Shown here one piece after another: positions 17,568 through 25,398 of a DNA stretch of 64,000 bases. The position numbers were made by a program, and so were the translations under genes. Every line of letters begins with the position of its first letter. Position 1 is the stretch's first letter. The notes below the pieces were generated by a model. It had not been told where the DNA came from and made no database searches. It saw only the letters and a list, made by a program, of their open reading frames with translations. The stretch spans positions 62,001 through 126,000 of the forward strand of contig JAFBIR010000009.1 in the NCBI GenBank assembly GCA_021531385.1. The letters are read 5' to 3'. The stretch comes from Parabacteroides distasonis. GTDB lineage: Bacteria; Bacteroidota; Bacteroidia; Bacteroidales; Tannerellaceae.

Positions 17568-18380
17568 ATGAAAAAGATGAGGATAATCATTCGTAGAATA
17601 GCAGTATGGTGCCGGAATCTGTGCCTTTTGGCCTTTCTTTCCAGTCTGTTAGCCGTAGTTGTCTATCGGTTTGTGCCGGTTTATTTCACCCCGTTGATGG
17701 GGATTCGATTGTATGAGCAATGGCAAGCGGATAAGCCGTTGAAGTTGGCACACACCTGGGTACCTTTGTCGCAGATCTCACATCATTTGCCGCAGGCGGT
17801 GGTGGCCTCGGAAGATAACCTGTTCATGGATCATCATGGATTTGACATGGAGCAGATTCAGCAAGCTCGTATTGAGGCGGAAAAGGGAGGACGGGTGCGT
17901 GGCGCCAGTACCATCTCGCAGCAAACCGCTAAGAATGTGTTCCTTTGGCCAGGCAAGAGTTATCTGCGGAAAGGATTAGAGGCCTATTTCACATTGTTGA
18001 TCGAGTGGATCTGGGGCAAAGAGCGGATCATGGAGGTCTATCTCAATTCGATTGAGATGGGAGAGGGTATTTATGGGGCGCAGGCGGTGGCGCAAGCGCA
18101 TTTCAAGAAAGAGGCTTATCTATTGGAGCGGAGTGAGGCCGCTCTGATTGCAGCTACGTTGCCTAACCCCAGACGATTCAATTCGGCCAACCCCTCCCCA
18201 TACATGAAGAAACGGCAGGCGAAGATCCTCTCACTCATGGATAAGCTGTTGCAGTTACCTATGGGATATGGGGCGGATGAGATGAAATCTTCTACGAAAG
18301 GAAAAGATAAAAAACGGAAAAAATGGAGAGCGGATTTAGTTATCACGACTTGGGACGCATCGCTTATGCCGATGCGTTGA
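17568..18380 (+). CDS. mtgA: Monofunctional biosynthetic peptidoglycan transglycosylase
   Basis: The 270-residue protein has one N-terminal membrane helix (about residues 14-38) and then the GT51 domain. The catalytic Glu is in VVASEDNLFMDHHGFD near residue 87. Motif 2 is GASTISQQTAKNVFLWPGKS near 122, and motifs 3-4 are KERIMEVYLNSIEMGEGIYGAQA near 158. It polymerises lipid II glycan strands at the inner membrane without a transpeptidase domain. Its 3' end overlaps lipB by 58 bases in another frame; the Lys-rich tail encodes this overlap. Confidence 0.95.
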   Translation: MKKMRIIIRRIAVWCRNLCLLAFLSSLLAVVVYRFVPVYFTPLMGIRLYEQWQADKPLKLAHTWVPLSQISHHLPQAVVASEDNLFMDHHGFDMEQIQQARIEAEKGGRVRGASTISQQTAKNVFLWPGKSYLRKGLEAYFTLLIEWIWGKERIMEVYLNSIEMGEGIYGAQAVAQAHFKKEAYLLERSEAALIAATLPNPRRFNSANPSPYMKKRQAKILSLMDKLLQLPMGYGADEMKSSTKGKDKKRKKWRADLVITTWDASLMPMR

Positions 18381-19006
18381 CTCGCCAGACAGCGGCTTTT
18401 GACGCCTTACTACAGGCAAAGGCAGCGGGTGTGCAGGGGGAAAACCAACTGTTCTTTTGTGAGCATGACCCTGTATTGACTATCGGTAAGAGTGGCAAGG
18501 AGACAAACTTGTTGATTCCGGAAGCCTCGCTCAGGGCGCGTGGTGTCTCGTTTTATCACATCAATCGAGGGGGAGATATTACCTATCATGGACCGGGGCA
18601 GATTACGGGTTATCCGGTGTTTGACTTAGCCTATTGGTCATTGGGTTTGCGCCCATACATCGAATTGCTGGAAGAGGTAGTGATCCGTTTCCTTGCGCTG
18701 TATGGATTGCAAGGAGAACGTTTAGCGGGTGCGACAGGTGTGTGGTTGGATCCTTTTGTGCCAGGTAGGGCACGCAAGATCTGTGCGATTGGTGTGAAGA
18801 GCAGTCGCTTTGTGACGATGCACGGATTTGCATTGAACATCAATACGGATATGAGTTATTTCCGCTTGATCAATCCTTGTGGTTTTACGGATAAGGGAGT
18901 CACTTCCTTGGCGATGGAATTGGGTGAGCCGCAAGATTTCGAGTTGGCGAAACAGCGCCTATTGGGGCTTTTCGACGCATTGTTTCCAGTCGTGCAAAGC
19001 CATTAA
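18323..19006 (+). CDS. lipB: Octanoyl-[ACP]:protein N-octanoyltransferase
   Basis: This 227-residue enzyme moves octanoate from acyl carrier protein to lipoyl domains of 2-oxoacid dehydrogenases or GcvH, the first step of lipoate synthesis. Motifs include HINRGGDITYHGPGQITGYP near residue 75, KICAIGVKSSRFVTMHGFALN near 151 with the Lys of the catalytic pair, and INPCGFTDKGVTSL near 183. The start MESGFSYHDLG is normal for the family, so the 58-base overlap with mtgA is real rather than a start error. Confidence 0.95.
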   Translation: MESGFSYHDLGRIAYADALTRQTAAFDALLQAKAAGVQGENQLFFCEHDPVLTIGKSGKETNLLIPEASLRARGVSFYHINRGGDITYHGPGQITGYPVFDLAYWSLGLRPYIELLEEVVIRFLALYGLQGERLAGATGVWLDPFVPGRARKICAIGVKSSRFVTMHGFALNINTDMSYFRLINPCGFTDKGVTSLAMELGEPQDFELAKQRLLGLFDALFPVVQSH

Positions 19007-22000
19007 GGGACATTGTCTTTCTTGATTTGTGTGCTGTCGGTTGGTAGCGGCAGGAAGAGTCTTCGGCGTCGGAAGATCTCAGCAATGTTGGTGAAGTCCT
19101 TCCGATACATAATGCCGACACCTTGGATGGTGAGTGCCTGTTTCAATCCGTAATAGGTGTCACGCGCATGGTTGTAGGCCTTCAGGCGGATGTCTCCTGT
19201 GGGTGTCAGCTTATACTCTAAGTCAAACTCCCCGATGAACGTGTTCGCTTTGCCTGTGTTAATGGTATTGCGCATACCAAAGTTTCCATTGATCAATAAA
19301 CGATTGTCTAACAGTTGGCTGGAGAGTAACATTTCATATTCGGTGCCACTATCAAAACCATCTTGGCTGGCACGTATATTGGTGCCGATCTGTACCTTAT
19401 CGGTGAAACTACCGAGAATACTGGATAGTTGGGCGGAGATGGCAGAAGAGGCTACGGCGTTTAACTCATTGGATTTATAGGAGCTGGTACGTGTATATTC
19501 CGGTGTGTAGAACTTATTGAGCACCAATAGATAGACAATCTGTCGTGTCATCATGTCTTCCGTATCGACCAATGCCCGTACCTGTCGCTCCAGCTCCCCG
19601 TTGGAGTTTGGAAACTCTAAATCGAAGGAGATAGCCGGACTACGTAAAGCGCCATCCAGCATCAAGAGGCAGTTGACAGGCACGCTGCTTCTTCCTGTTT
19701 CCTCCATGAGGCTTTGGTCGAGGTCGGCGATGTTAGCCGTCAAGTTATAGCTGGCTGTGATATTCATGTTGGCATTGAACGGATCGCCCCGGAAATTGAT
19801 CGTACTGCCGTCTCTGATCTTGAAATCCTTATGGATGATCTGTTGTAAGCTAAAGTTATAGTTTCCCTCCACGATCTGTACGTCCCCATACATACGGAGG
19901 TCGCTTTTCGTACCATATTGGATTTGCAAACTGCCGTTGGCTGTACCCTTGATGCGGTCGCCCGCTACGGGATCCATGATCAGTTCGATGGTGGCATCCG
20001 GTGTGATCTCCAACAAGAAATTCATGCGAAGTTCCGCACCATCGTCTGTTTGGGCGATCAAGGGAGTCTGCTGCGTTGCGGTAGAATCGGAGGTCAAGCG
20101 CAAGGAATCTTTGTCCACGAAGGTGATGAAATCATATTCGGTAGCCGTATTGTTTGTCATGAAATCCAAATTCACCTTAGTCTTTGGACTACTCTGCATA
20201 TGTATATCAAAGTTGATTAACTTGTTGTTACCCCGTATGCCTGCCCGGCCTGAGGCGAAGACCTTGCCATAAATCATCGGGTTCTTTTTTTGAGATACAT
20301 CGTAGAGCAACATGTTTGTTCCTTGTACGTTCACGTTGAAGCTGTAATCTTTGAAGTGGTGATGGTTGAAGCGGAGATCCACTTTGCCACTGTTTCCGAA
20401 GGCATCTTTGATGGTGACGTTTTGCAGGTTGACTGAGGTGGAATCGAGATGTATAGAATCGGAGAAGGTATAGTAGGTGTCCAAGAAATTCACACCAATA
20501 CCTCCATCGGCCACATAAGCCTCACCCTCGACCGTTAGCTCTTTGAAGGGACCATACAAGTGCACATGACCGAACCCATGTCCTTGCAGATTGTTACCCA
20601 CAGCCTCTACAAAGGGTTGCAAGAAGGCTATGTTGATATCGTTGGCATCGAAATGGAGGGATAGTCCGGCATTCGCTCCAACAGGGTAGATGTAACCATT
20701 TACATCGGTCCAGGTACTGTCATTCTTATAGATACTGCCTAACATGAGGATGCCTTGTTGTTCATTATCCCATTCACTGAACAGATTGAGCCGTCCGAGG
20801 CGAACCTGGTTAAAAGCAAAGTCTTTTACTTCCAAATCAGTGTTCAGTATGCGACTGCCAAAGAGATCGTTGAGGTGGAACTGGCCGGTGGCTTGTCCGG
20901 CGAATTGCAACACGGGGATGTTGAGAATATCGAAAATATAGCTCAGCTCAATCTGTTTCAGGTCGAGGAGAAGTGTGTCAGCGGGATCCTTGGAGACAGT
21001 GCCTTGGATAGCTAAATACTGGTTGTCTCGTTCCACCTTGAAATGATCCACGAAATAGCGTCCATCACTGATGGTAATTGTGGCGGGATGGATGGTCCAT
21101 AGTGTATCTTGGATGATCAAATCGCTTTTTTTGAGGTTGATCTCTGTATAGAGACTGGGCGATCCGGCCTCTTTCCGTTCTATCTCCCTGAACTGGGTGG
21201 TCGCCGACAGATCCGCCTTGAAAAGTTGCTGCTTGTTGTTGGCCCAACTGATCATCGTGTTCATCAGGTTCTCTTTGGCATCCGTCCGAAGCTCAACATA
21301 GTTACGCAAACCTTTCAGGTTCTTTTGGGTCGCCTTGAGTCGTAGGTCAATCTTGTCTAAAGGGTTGTCGCAAACTAAATGGCCAGATTCCAATAGGGTG
21401 TTTCCAATACTGAATTGAGGGAGCCATGCCTCTATGCGGAATTTGTTGTATTGATTATTGTAATGTCCAGTGATGCGTCCCTGTTGAATCATCGTGAAGG
21501 GGAGCTTCAAGGTATGAGACAGCTTCTCGGTGTTCTCGATGGTGAGTAGCAAAGAGAAGTTGTTTTCTTTGATTTGTTTGGGGGTAGTTTTGGTGTTGAT
21601 CAGAGCAGGCAAATAGGCTTTGAAGGTTTGCATCATGCTGGGCACCAAGGTCTGGAAGGAATAGGCGCCTGCGATCTCGCCATTCAATAGATCGGATTGG
21701 ATGGTGAGCTGCCGATCGAGGCTATGGCCAGAGGCCTCAACCACTAATTGTTTGAGATAGAAACTATCCGGAGTGGTGAGGAAGGACAGGCTGTCTAATT
21801 GAATGCGTCCAGATAGGTTGTCGATATTATCACCCGTGAAGTTGGCGTTGAGTGCCAGTGAGATGTCGGGATTCTCGTATTTCTCGGTAAGGTGTAGTTT
21901 ATCCGGACGGAAATGATCTAATCGAGCCGTGAAATTGAATTGGGAATTATTGGTTTGGTGTTGAAACAGGCCTTCCGCATAGAGCTGTCCGTTGGGGTCG

Positions 22001-23517
22001 TCAAGTTGGATCGTACCGTCAAAACGGTTGCTGTTGAAGGCTCCGTTTAAACGCAGGTCGTGATAGGTATAACCTTTATAGTCGAAGGCTTGAATGTTCG
22101 CAGCGATCTTTCCGCCCAATTGGCCACCCATCGGTTTATGGGCGTTGAGGTCAATGTGGAAAAGCGCTTTACCAAAGGGATTGTTAGCCTCGAATAGCTC
22201 ATGCAGTCGAAGCTCGCTGGAGGCAATCTTGCCTTGCAGGAAAGCGGCAATTTGCTTCTCCCGTTCCGAACCGAATACCACATCCAGCTGTAAGGAACCG
22301 ATGGCGGAGGCCAATTTGCCATGGGCACTTAGCTTGTCGGCAAAACCAGCGATCTCTCCGGTGAAATTAATCGTGCCCAATCGCATCAATGGGTCAGGCA
22401 CTCGAACTGGCTGTTCGCTGAGATTATTGGCTAAATCATGTAATCCAGCGGTAGTCAGGTAAAGCTTATTGACTTTTCCTATCAGATAAGCATCTTCGGG
22501 TTGGGTGATGTTGCTAAGGGCCATTTGACCAATAAACAGCATCTTTTCACCGAAACGTAAGCTTACCTGTTGCAGGTTGAAATCATTTACTTTTCCTTCT
22601 GCCTCCGCAGTGAGCTCAAGCGAGTCAGTGAAGTTTTTGAATGCAGGTACGAACGCCGATAGATCCTGTAAGGCGATCTGCGACGGGGCGATACGAAGTG
22701 TGATCGGCGCGTTATCCAGAAATTCTGCGGGAGAGGAGGCCTGGGTCAGGTCCATGTGTGCACGACTAATCTTTAATGTAGAATGAGGAAGATTCAACTC
22801 AAAACGTTGAAACTGTGCGCTGTCTCGATTGGCCACGACACTAAAGGCCAATTTCTGTAAGGTGAAGCCGGAAGCCTCCTCAAAGCTCATTTTCTTTATT
22901 TCTGCGTTTAGGCTATCTTTCGCTAACGCTTTCAAAGCGATATTGGCACTGAGATTGCGCAGGTCAATGTGTTTGGCGTTAAATCGACCGGGCGTTTCCG
23001 GTTCGCTTTCGATTTGATAGCTGAAATTGCCTCGCCGAATATGGATGGAGTTGAAACGCAAGTTGATATTGGGTTTCGGCTTGAGGGTGTCTTTACTGGC
23101 AAAGGCATCCAACACGAATTGCAAGTTGAGTGGACTCTGGGGCGTTTCCCTGCGGAGGTTGAGCGTAAATCCAAAAAGGCGGGCGGAGGTGAAGACCAAT
23201 TGTCCCTTCAACAGAGGCAGCACCTCGATGCCTGCCGAGACATGGTTGGCCTCAAACAGGGATCGTTGTTGTTGGTCCTCTACATAGAGGTCTTCTACTA
23301 CCAACCGGTTGAACCATTCGAAGTCGATATGGCCTACTCGGACGGGTACACCCAGATAGTCAGACAGCTGATGGGTAGCGACTTCCGAGAGGCGGGTTTG
23401 TACTTGAGGAATCCGCAATAGGAAGCTGGGCAACGCATAGCTTATCCAAAAAAAGATGAGCAGGAAAACGACTATGTATTTGAGTCCTCTGATAACTTTT
23501 CGATTTATTTTGCGCAA
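19003..23517 (-). CDS. tamB: TamB/DUF490-family translocation and assembly module protein
   Basis: The protein has 1504 residues if it starts at the TTG at 23517, the first usable start before the single membrane helix (YIVVFLLIFFWISYALPSFLL, residues ~12-33). The frame stays open upstream but runs antisense through tsaD. A long AsmA/TamB-like beta-rich repeat body fills the periplasmic part, and the C-terminal DUF490 domain contains RGDPFNANMNITASYNLTANI and ends near EYKLTPTGDIRLKAYN. It bridges inner and outer membranes and takes part in envelope lipid or outer-membrane-protein traffic. Its stop overlaps lipB's by 4 bases. A minus-strand -7 box at 23556 supports the TTG start. Confidence 0.9.
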   Translation of the reverse strand: MRKINRKVIRGLKYIVVFLLIFFWISYALPSFLLRIPQVQTRLSEVATHQLSDYLGVPVRVGHIDFEWFNRLVVEDLYVEDQQQRSLFEANHVSAGIEVLPLLKGQLVFTSARLFGFTLNLRRETPQSPLNLQFVLDAFASKDTLKPKPNINLRFNSIHIRRGNFSYQIESEPETPGRFNAKHIDLRNLSANIALKALAKDSLNAEIKKMSFEEASGFTLQKLAFSVVANRDSAQFQRFELNLPHSTLKISRAHMDLTQASSPAEFLDNAPITLRIAPSQIALQDLSAFVPAFKNFTDSLELTAEAEGKVNDFNLQQVSLRFGEKMLFIGQMALSNITQPEDAYLIGKVNKLYLTTAGLHDLANNLSEQPVRVPDPLMRLGTINFTGEIAGFADKLSAHGKLASAIGSLQLDVVFGSEREKQIAAFLQGKIASSELRLHELFEANNPFGKALFHIDLNAHKPMGGQLGGKIAANIQAFDYKGYTYHDLRLNGAFNSNRFDGTIQLDDPNGQLYAEGLFQHQTNNSQFNFTARLDHFRPDKLHLTEKYENPDISLALNANFTGDNIDNLSGRIQLDSLSFLTTPDSFYLKQLVVEASGHSLDRQLTIQSDLLNGEIAGAYSFQTLVPSMMQTFKAYLPALINTKTTPKQIKENNFSLLLTIENTEKLSHTLKLPFTMIQQGRITGHYNNQYNKFRIEAWLPQFSIGNTLLESGHLVCDNPLDKIDLRLKATQKNLKGLRNYVELRTDAKENLMNTMISWANNKQQLFKADLSATTQFREIERKEAGSPSLYTEINLKKSDLIIQDTLWTIHPATITISDGRYFVDHFKVERDNQYLAIQGTVSKDPADTLLLDLKQIELSYIFDILNIPVLQFAGQATGQFHLNDLFGSRILNTDLEVKDFAFNQVRLGRLNLFSEWDNEQQGILMLGSIYKNDSTWTDVNGYIYPVGANAGLSLHFDANDINIAFLQPFVEAVGNNLQGHGFGHVHLYGPFKELTVEGEAYVADGGIGVNFLDTYYTFSDSIHLDSTSVNLQNVTIKDAFGNSGKVDLRFNHHHFKDYSFNVNVQGTNMLLYDVSQKKNPMIYGKVFASGRAGIRGNNKLINFDIHMQSSPKTKVNLDFMTNNTATEYDFITFVDKDSLRLTSDSTATQQTPLIAQTDDGAELRMNFLLEITPDATIELIMDPVAGDRIKGTANGSLQIQYGTKSDLRMYGDVQIVEGNYNFSLQQIIHKDFKIRDGSTINFRGDPFNANMNITASYNLTANIADLDQSLMEETGRSSVPVNCLLMLDGALRSPAISFDLEFPNSNGELERQVRALVDTEDMMTRQIVYLLVLNKFYTPEYTRTSSYKSNELNAVASSAISAQLSSILGSFTDKVQIGTNIRASQDGFDSGTEYEMLLSSQLLDNRLLINGNFGMRNTINTGKANTFIGEFDLEYKLTPTGDIRLKAYNHARDTYYGLKQALTIQGVGIMYRKDFTNIAEIFRRRRLFLPLPTDSTQIKKDNVP

Positions 23518-23555
23518 AAATAAAACATTATCACGACAGATTTCGTTATTTCGCG

Positions 23556-23563
23556 CAAAAATA
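23556..23563 (-). promoter_or_regulatory. -7 box upstream of tamB
   Basis: TATTTTTG on the minus strand matches TAnnTTTG and would start transcription roughly 30 bases before the TTG at 23517. The tamB-tsaD divergent gap is only 54 bases, so this box ends 9 bases before the tsaD start codon. Confidence 0.5.
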
Positions 23564-23571
23564 ATCGAGAT

Positions 23572-24591
23572 ATGAGCATAACAATTATAGGTATTGAGTC
23601 TTCTTGCGACGATACATCGGCTTCGGTGATCCGTGATGGCGTGATGTTGTCTAACGTGATAGCCAGTCAAGCGGTACATGAGGCGTATGGAGGGGTTGTC
23701 CCTGAGCTGGCCTCCCGTGCGCATCAGCAAAATATCATTCCGGTGGTATCGGAAGCGATCAAGCGAGCAGGTATTGACAAAGCGGAATTGAATGCGGTGG
23801 CCTTCACCCGTGGACCCGGATTGATGGGCTCCTTGTTGGTCGGTACCTCTTTTGCGAAAGGCTTCGCTGCGGCGTTGGCTATTCCGATGATCGAGGTCAA
23901 TCACCTTCAGGCTCATGTGTTGGCTCATTTCATCAAAGAGAGTCCGGAGGATAATCATGCACCCTCGTTCCCTTTCCTGTGTCTTTTGGTGTCAGGCGGT
24001 AACTCGCAAATTATCAAGGTGAGCGCTTACAACCAGATGGAGGTCATCGGGCAAACTATTGACGATGCGGCCGGTGAGGCATTCGATAAATGTGCGAAGG
24101 TGATGGGCTTAGGTTATCCAGGTGGCCCTGTGGTGAATCGGTTGGCTAATGAGGGGGATCCCAAAGCTTTTACGTTCAGCAAACCGCATATTCCCGGTTA
24201 TGATTATAGCTTCAGCGGATTGAAGACCTCATTCCTTTATACCTTGCGGGATCATTTGCAGGAGGATTCGGATTTCGTAGAGAAACATAAGGCGGATTTG
24301 TGTGCCTCCTTACAGGCGACTGTCATTGATATTCTGATGAATAAATTACGGAAGGCCGCGAAAGATTTGGGCATTAAAGAGGTGGCTGTGGCTGGTGGTG
24401 TATCGGCCAATTCCGGTTTGCGGGATGCCTTCCTGGATCATGCCCGCCGGTATGGTTGGAGGGTGCATATTCCCAAATTCTCGTTCACGACGGATAATGC
24501 GGCGATGGTTGCGATCACGGGTTACTATAAATATATGGATAAGGAGTTTTGTCCGATGGAGGCAGCGCCCTTCTCTCGCGTACAATTATAA
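23572..24591 (+). CDS. tsaD: tRNA N6-adenosine threonylcarbamoyltransferase
   Basis: This 339-residue enzyme completes the t6A37 modification of ANN-decoding tRNAs together with TsaB/TsaE, using threonylcarbamoyl-AMP. ASKHA-fold motifs are IGIESSCDDTSASVI at the N-terminus, the iron ligands in EVNHLQAHVLAHF near residue 108-118, LLVSGGNSQI near 138 and AVAGGVSANSGLRDAF near 268. The gene is divergent from tamB and followed 13 bases later by the CinA-like gene. Confidence 0.97.
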   Translation: MSITIIGIESSCDDTSASVIRDGVMLSNVIASQAVHEAYGGVVPELASRAHQQNIIPVVSEAIKRAGIDKAELNAVAFTRGPGLMGSLLVGTSFAKGFAAALAIPMIEVNHLQAHVLAHFIKESPEDNHAPSFPFLCLLVSGGNSQIIKVSAYNQMEVIGQTIDDAAGEAFDKCAKVMGLGYPGGPVVNRLANEGDPKAFTFSKPHIPGYDYSFSGLKTSFLYTLRDHLQEDSDFVEKHKADLCASLQATVIDILMNKLRKAAKDLGIKEVAVAGGVSANSGLRDAFLDHARRYGWRVHIPKFSFTTDNAAMVAITGYYKYMDKEFCPMEAAPFSRVQL

Positions 24592-24604
24592 AAGTGAGTG
24601 TGTC

Positions 24605-25111
24605 ATGGAGGAATGTGAGCAACCCATTGAGGTACGTTTAGGAGCGTTGTTGCGGGAGCGTCATCTGACGATGGCCACCGCTGAGAGCTGCACGGGTGGA
24701 AGTATCGCCGGTTTGATGACCTCCGTTCCGGGAAGCTCGGATTATTTTTTAGGTGGCGTAGTTTCTTATTGTAACCTCGTGAAGCAGCAAGTGCTGGGTG
24801 TGGCGGAGCGTGATCTTCGGGAGCATGGGGCCGTTAGCCGTCCGGTGGTAGAACAGATGGTGCGAGGAGCTATGCGTGTGATCGGAGCGGATTGTGCGGT
24901 GGCGACCTCTGGGGTGGCAGGGCCGGGTGGTGGAACACCCGCTAAGCCCGTAGGTACAGTATGGATGGCAGCGGCTTGTGGAGAGCGGTTGGTCACTCAG
25001 TGTTGTCATTTCGGCCCTCGTTCCCGGCAAGCCAATATACAGGCTTCCGTGCAGGCCGCATTGGCGTTATTAGCAGATTTGCTGCAGACAGAATTGCCGG
25101 AAAAGCCGTAA
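24605..25111 (+). CDS. CinA C-terminal domain protein (nicotinamide-nucleotide amidase)
   Basis: The protein has 168 residues from the ATG at 24605; a longer open frame upstream lies over tsaD and is not used. Signature motifs are TAESCTGGSIAGLMTSVPGS near residue 22, GGVVSYCNLVKQQVLGV near 48 and ATSGVAGPGGGTPAKPVGTV near 100. It deamidates NMN to nicotinate mononucleotide in pyridine nucleotide salvage. The N-terminal MoCF-like domain of full CinA is absent, as in the PncC type. Confidence 0.93.
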   Translation: MEECEQPIEVRLGALLRERHLTMATAESCTGGSIAGLMTSVPGSSDYFLGGVVSYCNLVKQQVLGVAERDLREHGAVSRPVVEQMVRGAMRVIGADCAVATSGVAGPGGGTPAKPVGTVWMAAACGERLVTQCCHFGPRSRQANIQASVQAALALLADLLQTELPEKP

Positions 25112-25137
25112 AAAAGATAAGCTTTCGGGAAAAACGC

Positions 25138-25167
25138 TTGCAATTTGAAAAATAATGTGTAATATTG
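25138..25167 (+). promoter_or_regulatory. Promoter of the threonine operon
   Basis: TTG at 25138-25140 and TAATATTG at 25160-25167 lie 19 bases apart, matching the Bacteroidetes -33/-7 arrangement with one deviation in the -7 box (ATTG for TTTG). Transcription would begin about 25-30 bases before the leader peptide ATG at 25205. Confidence 0.55.
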
Positions 25168-25204
25168 CCGCCAGTTTTGAAGTAACACAAGAGAAAACAC
25201 ATCA

Positions 25205-25273
25205 ATGGCAAGTGTCGTATCGACATATTATACATGGGCATTGACAACCACCCCTTGGGGGGTTGAGTGCTAA
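25205..25273 (+). CDS. thrL: Threonine operon leader peptide (22 residues)
   Basis: A 22-codon ORF with ATG at 25205 and TAA at 25271 contains five threonine codons, three of them consecutive (ACA ACC ACC, 25244-25252). They lie in the 5' arm of a hairpin (25246-25264), and a terminator-like hairpin follows 36 bases after the stop codon, before thrA. This is the layout of a ribosome-mediated attenuator: low charged tRNA-Thr stalls the ribosome at the Thr run and lets transcription continue. The gene is below common ORF-length cut-offs and easily missed. Confidence 0.8.
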   Translation: MASVVSTYYTWALTTTPWGVEC

Positions 25274-25334
25274 AGTCCGTAAGTCAGTGGCGGAGGAGAC
25301 ACCGCCGTATGGCAACGAAGTTGCTATTTTATTT
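25246..25334 (+). promoter_or_regulatory. Threonine attenuator (leader hairpins and terminator)
   Basis: Three stems can be read. First, 25246-25264 pairs AACC/CCC with GGG/GGTT around a CTT loop and covers the Thr codons. Second, GGCGG (25289-25293) pairs with CCGCC (25302-25306). Third, the 8-bp stem ATGGCAAC/GTTGCTAT (25309-25327, loop GAA, one G-T pair) is followed by TTTTATTT, an intrinsic terminator 65 bases before thrA. Which segment acts as antiterminator is not certain from inspection. Confidence 0.7.
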
Positions 25335-25398
25335 CCGTTTTACACATAAAAATCAAATCCATTAACGCTGTATAGGCGTTTCACTAAATATTTATTCG

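Noticed and set aside
23518-23958. Extension of the tamB frame upstream to 23958
   Set aside because: It runs antisense through the conserved 5' part of tsaD and adds a sequence without the TamB signal-anchor; a -7 box and TTG at 23517 explain the start better.
24395-24604. Longer N-terminus for the CinA-like gene
   Set aside because: The extra 70 codons lie within tsaD in another frame and resemble no CinA domain.
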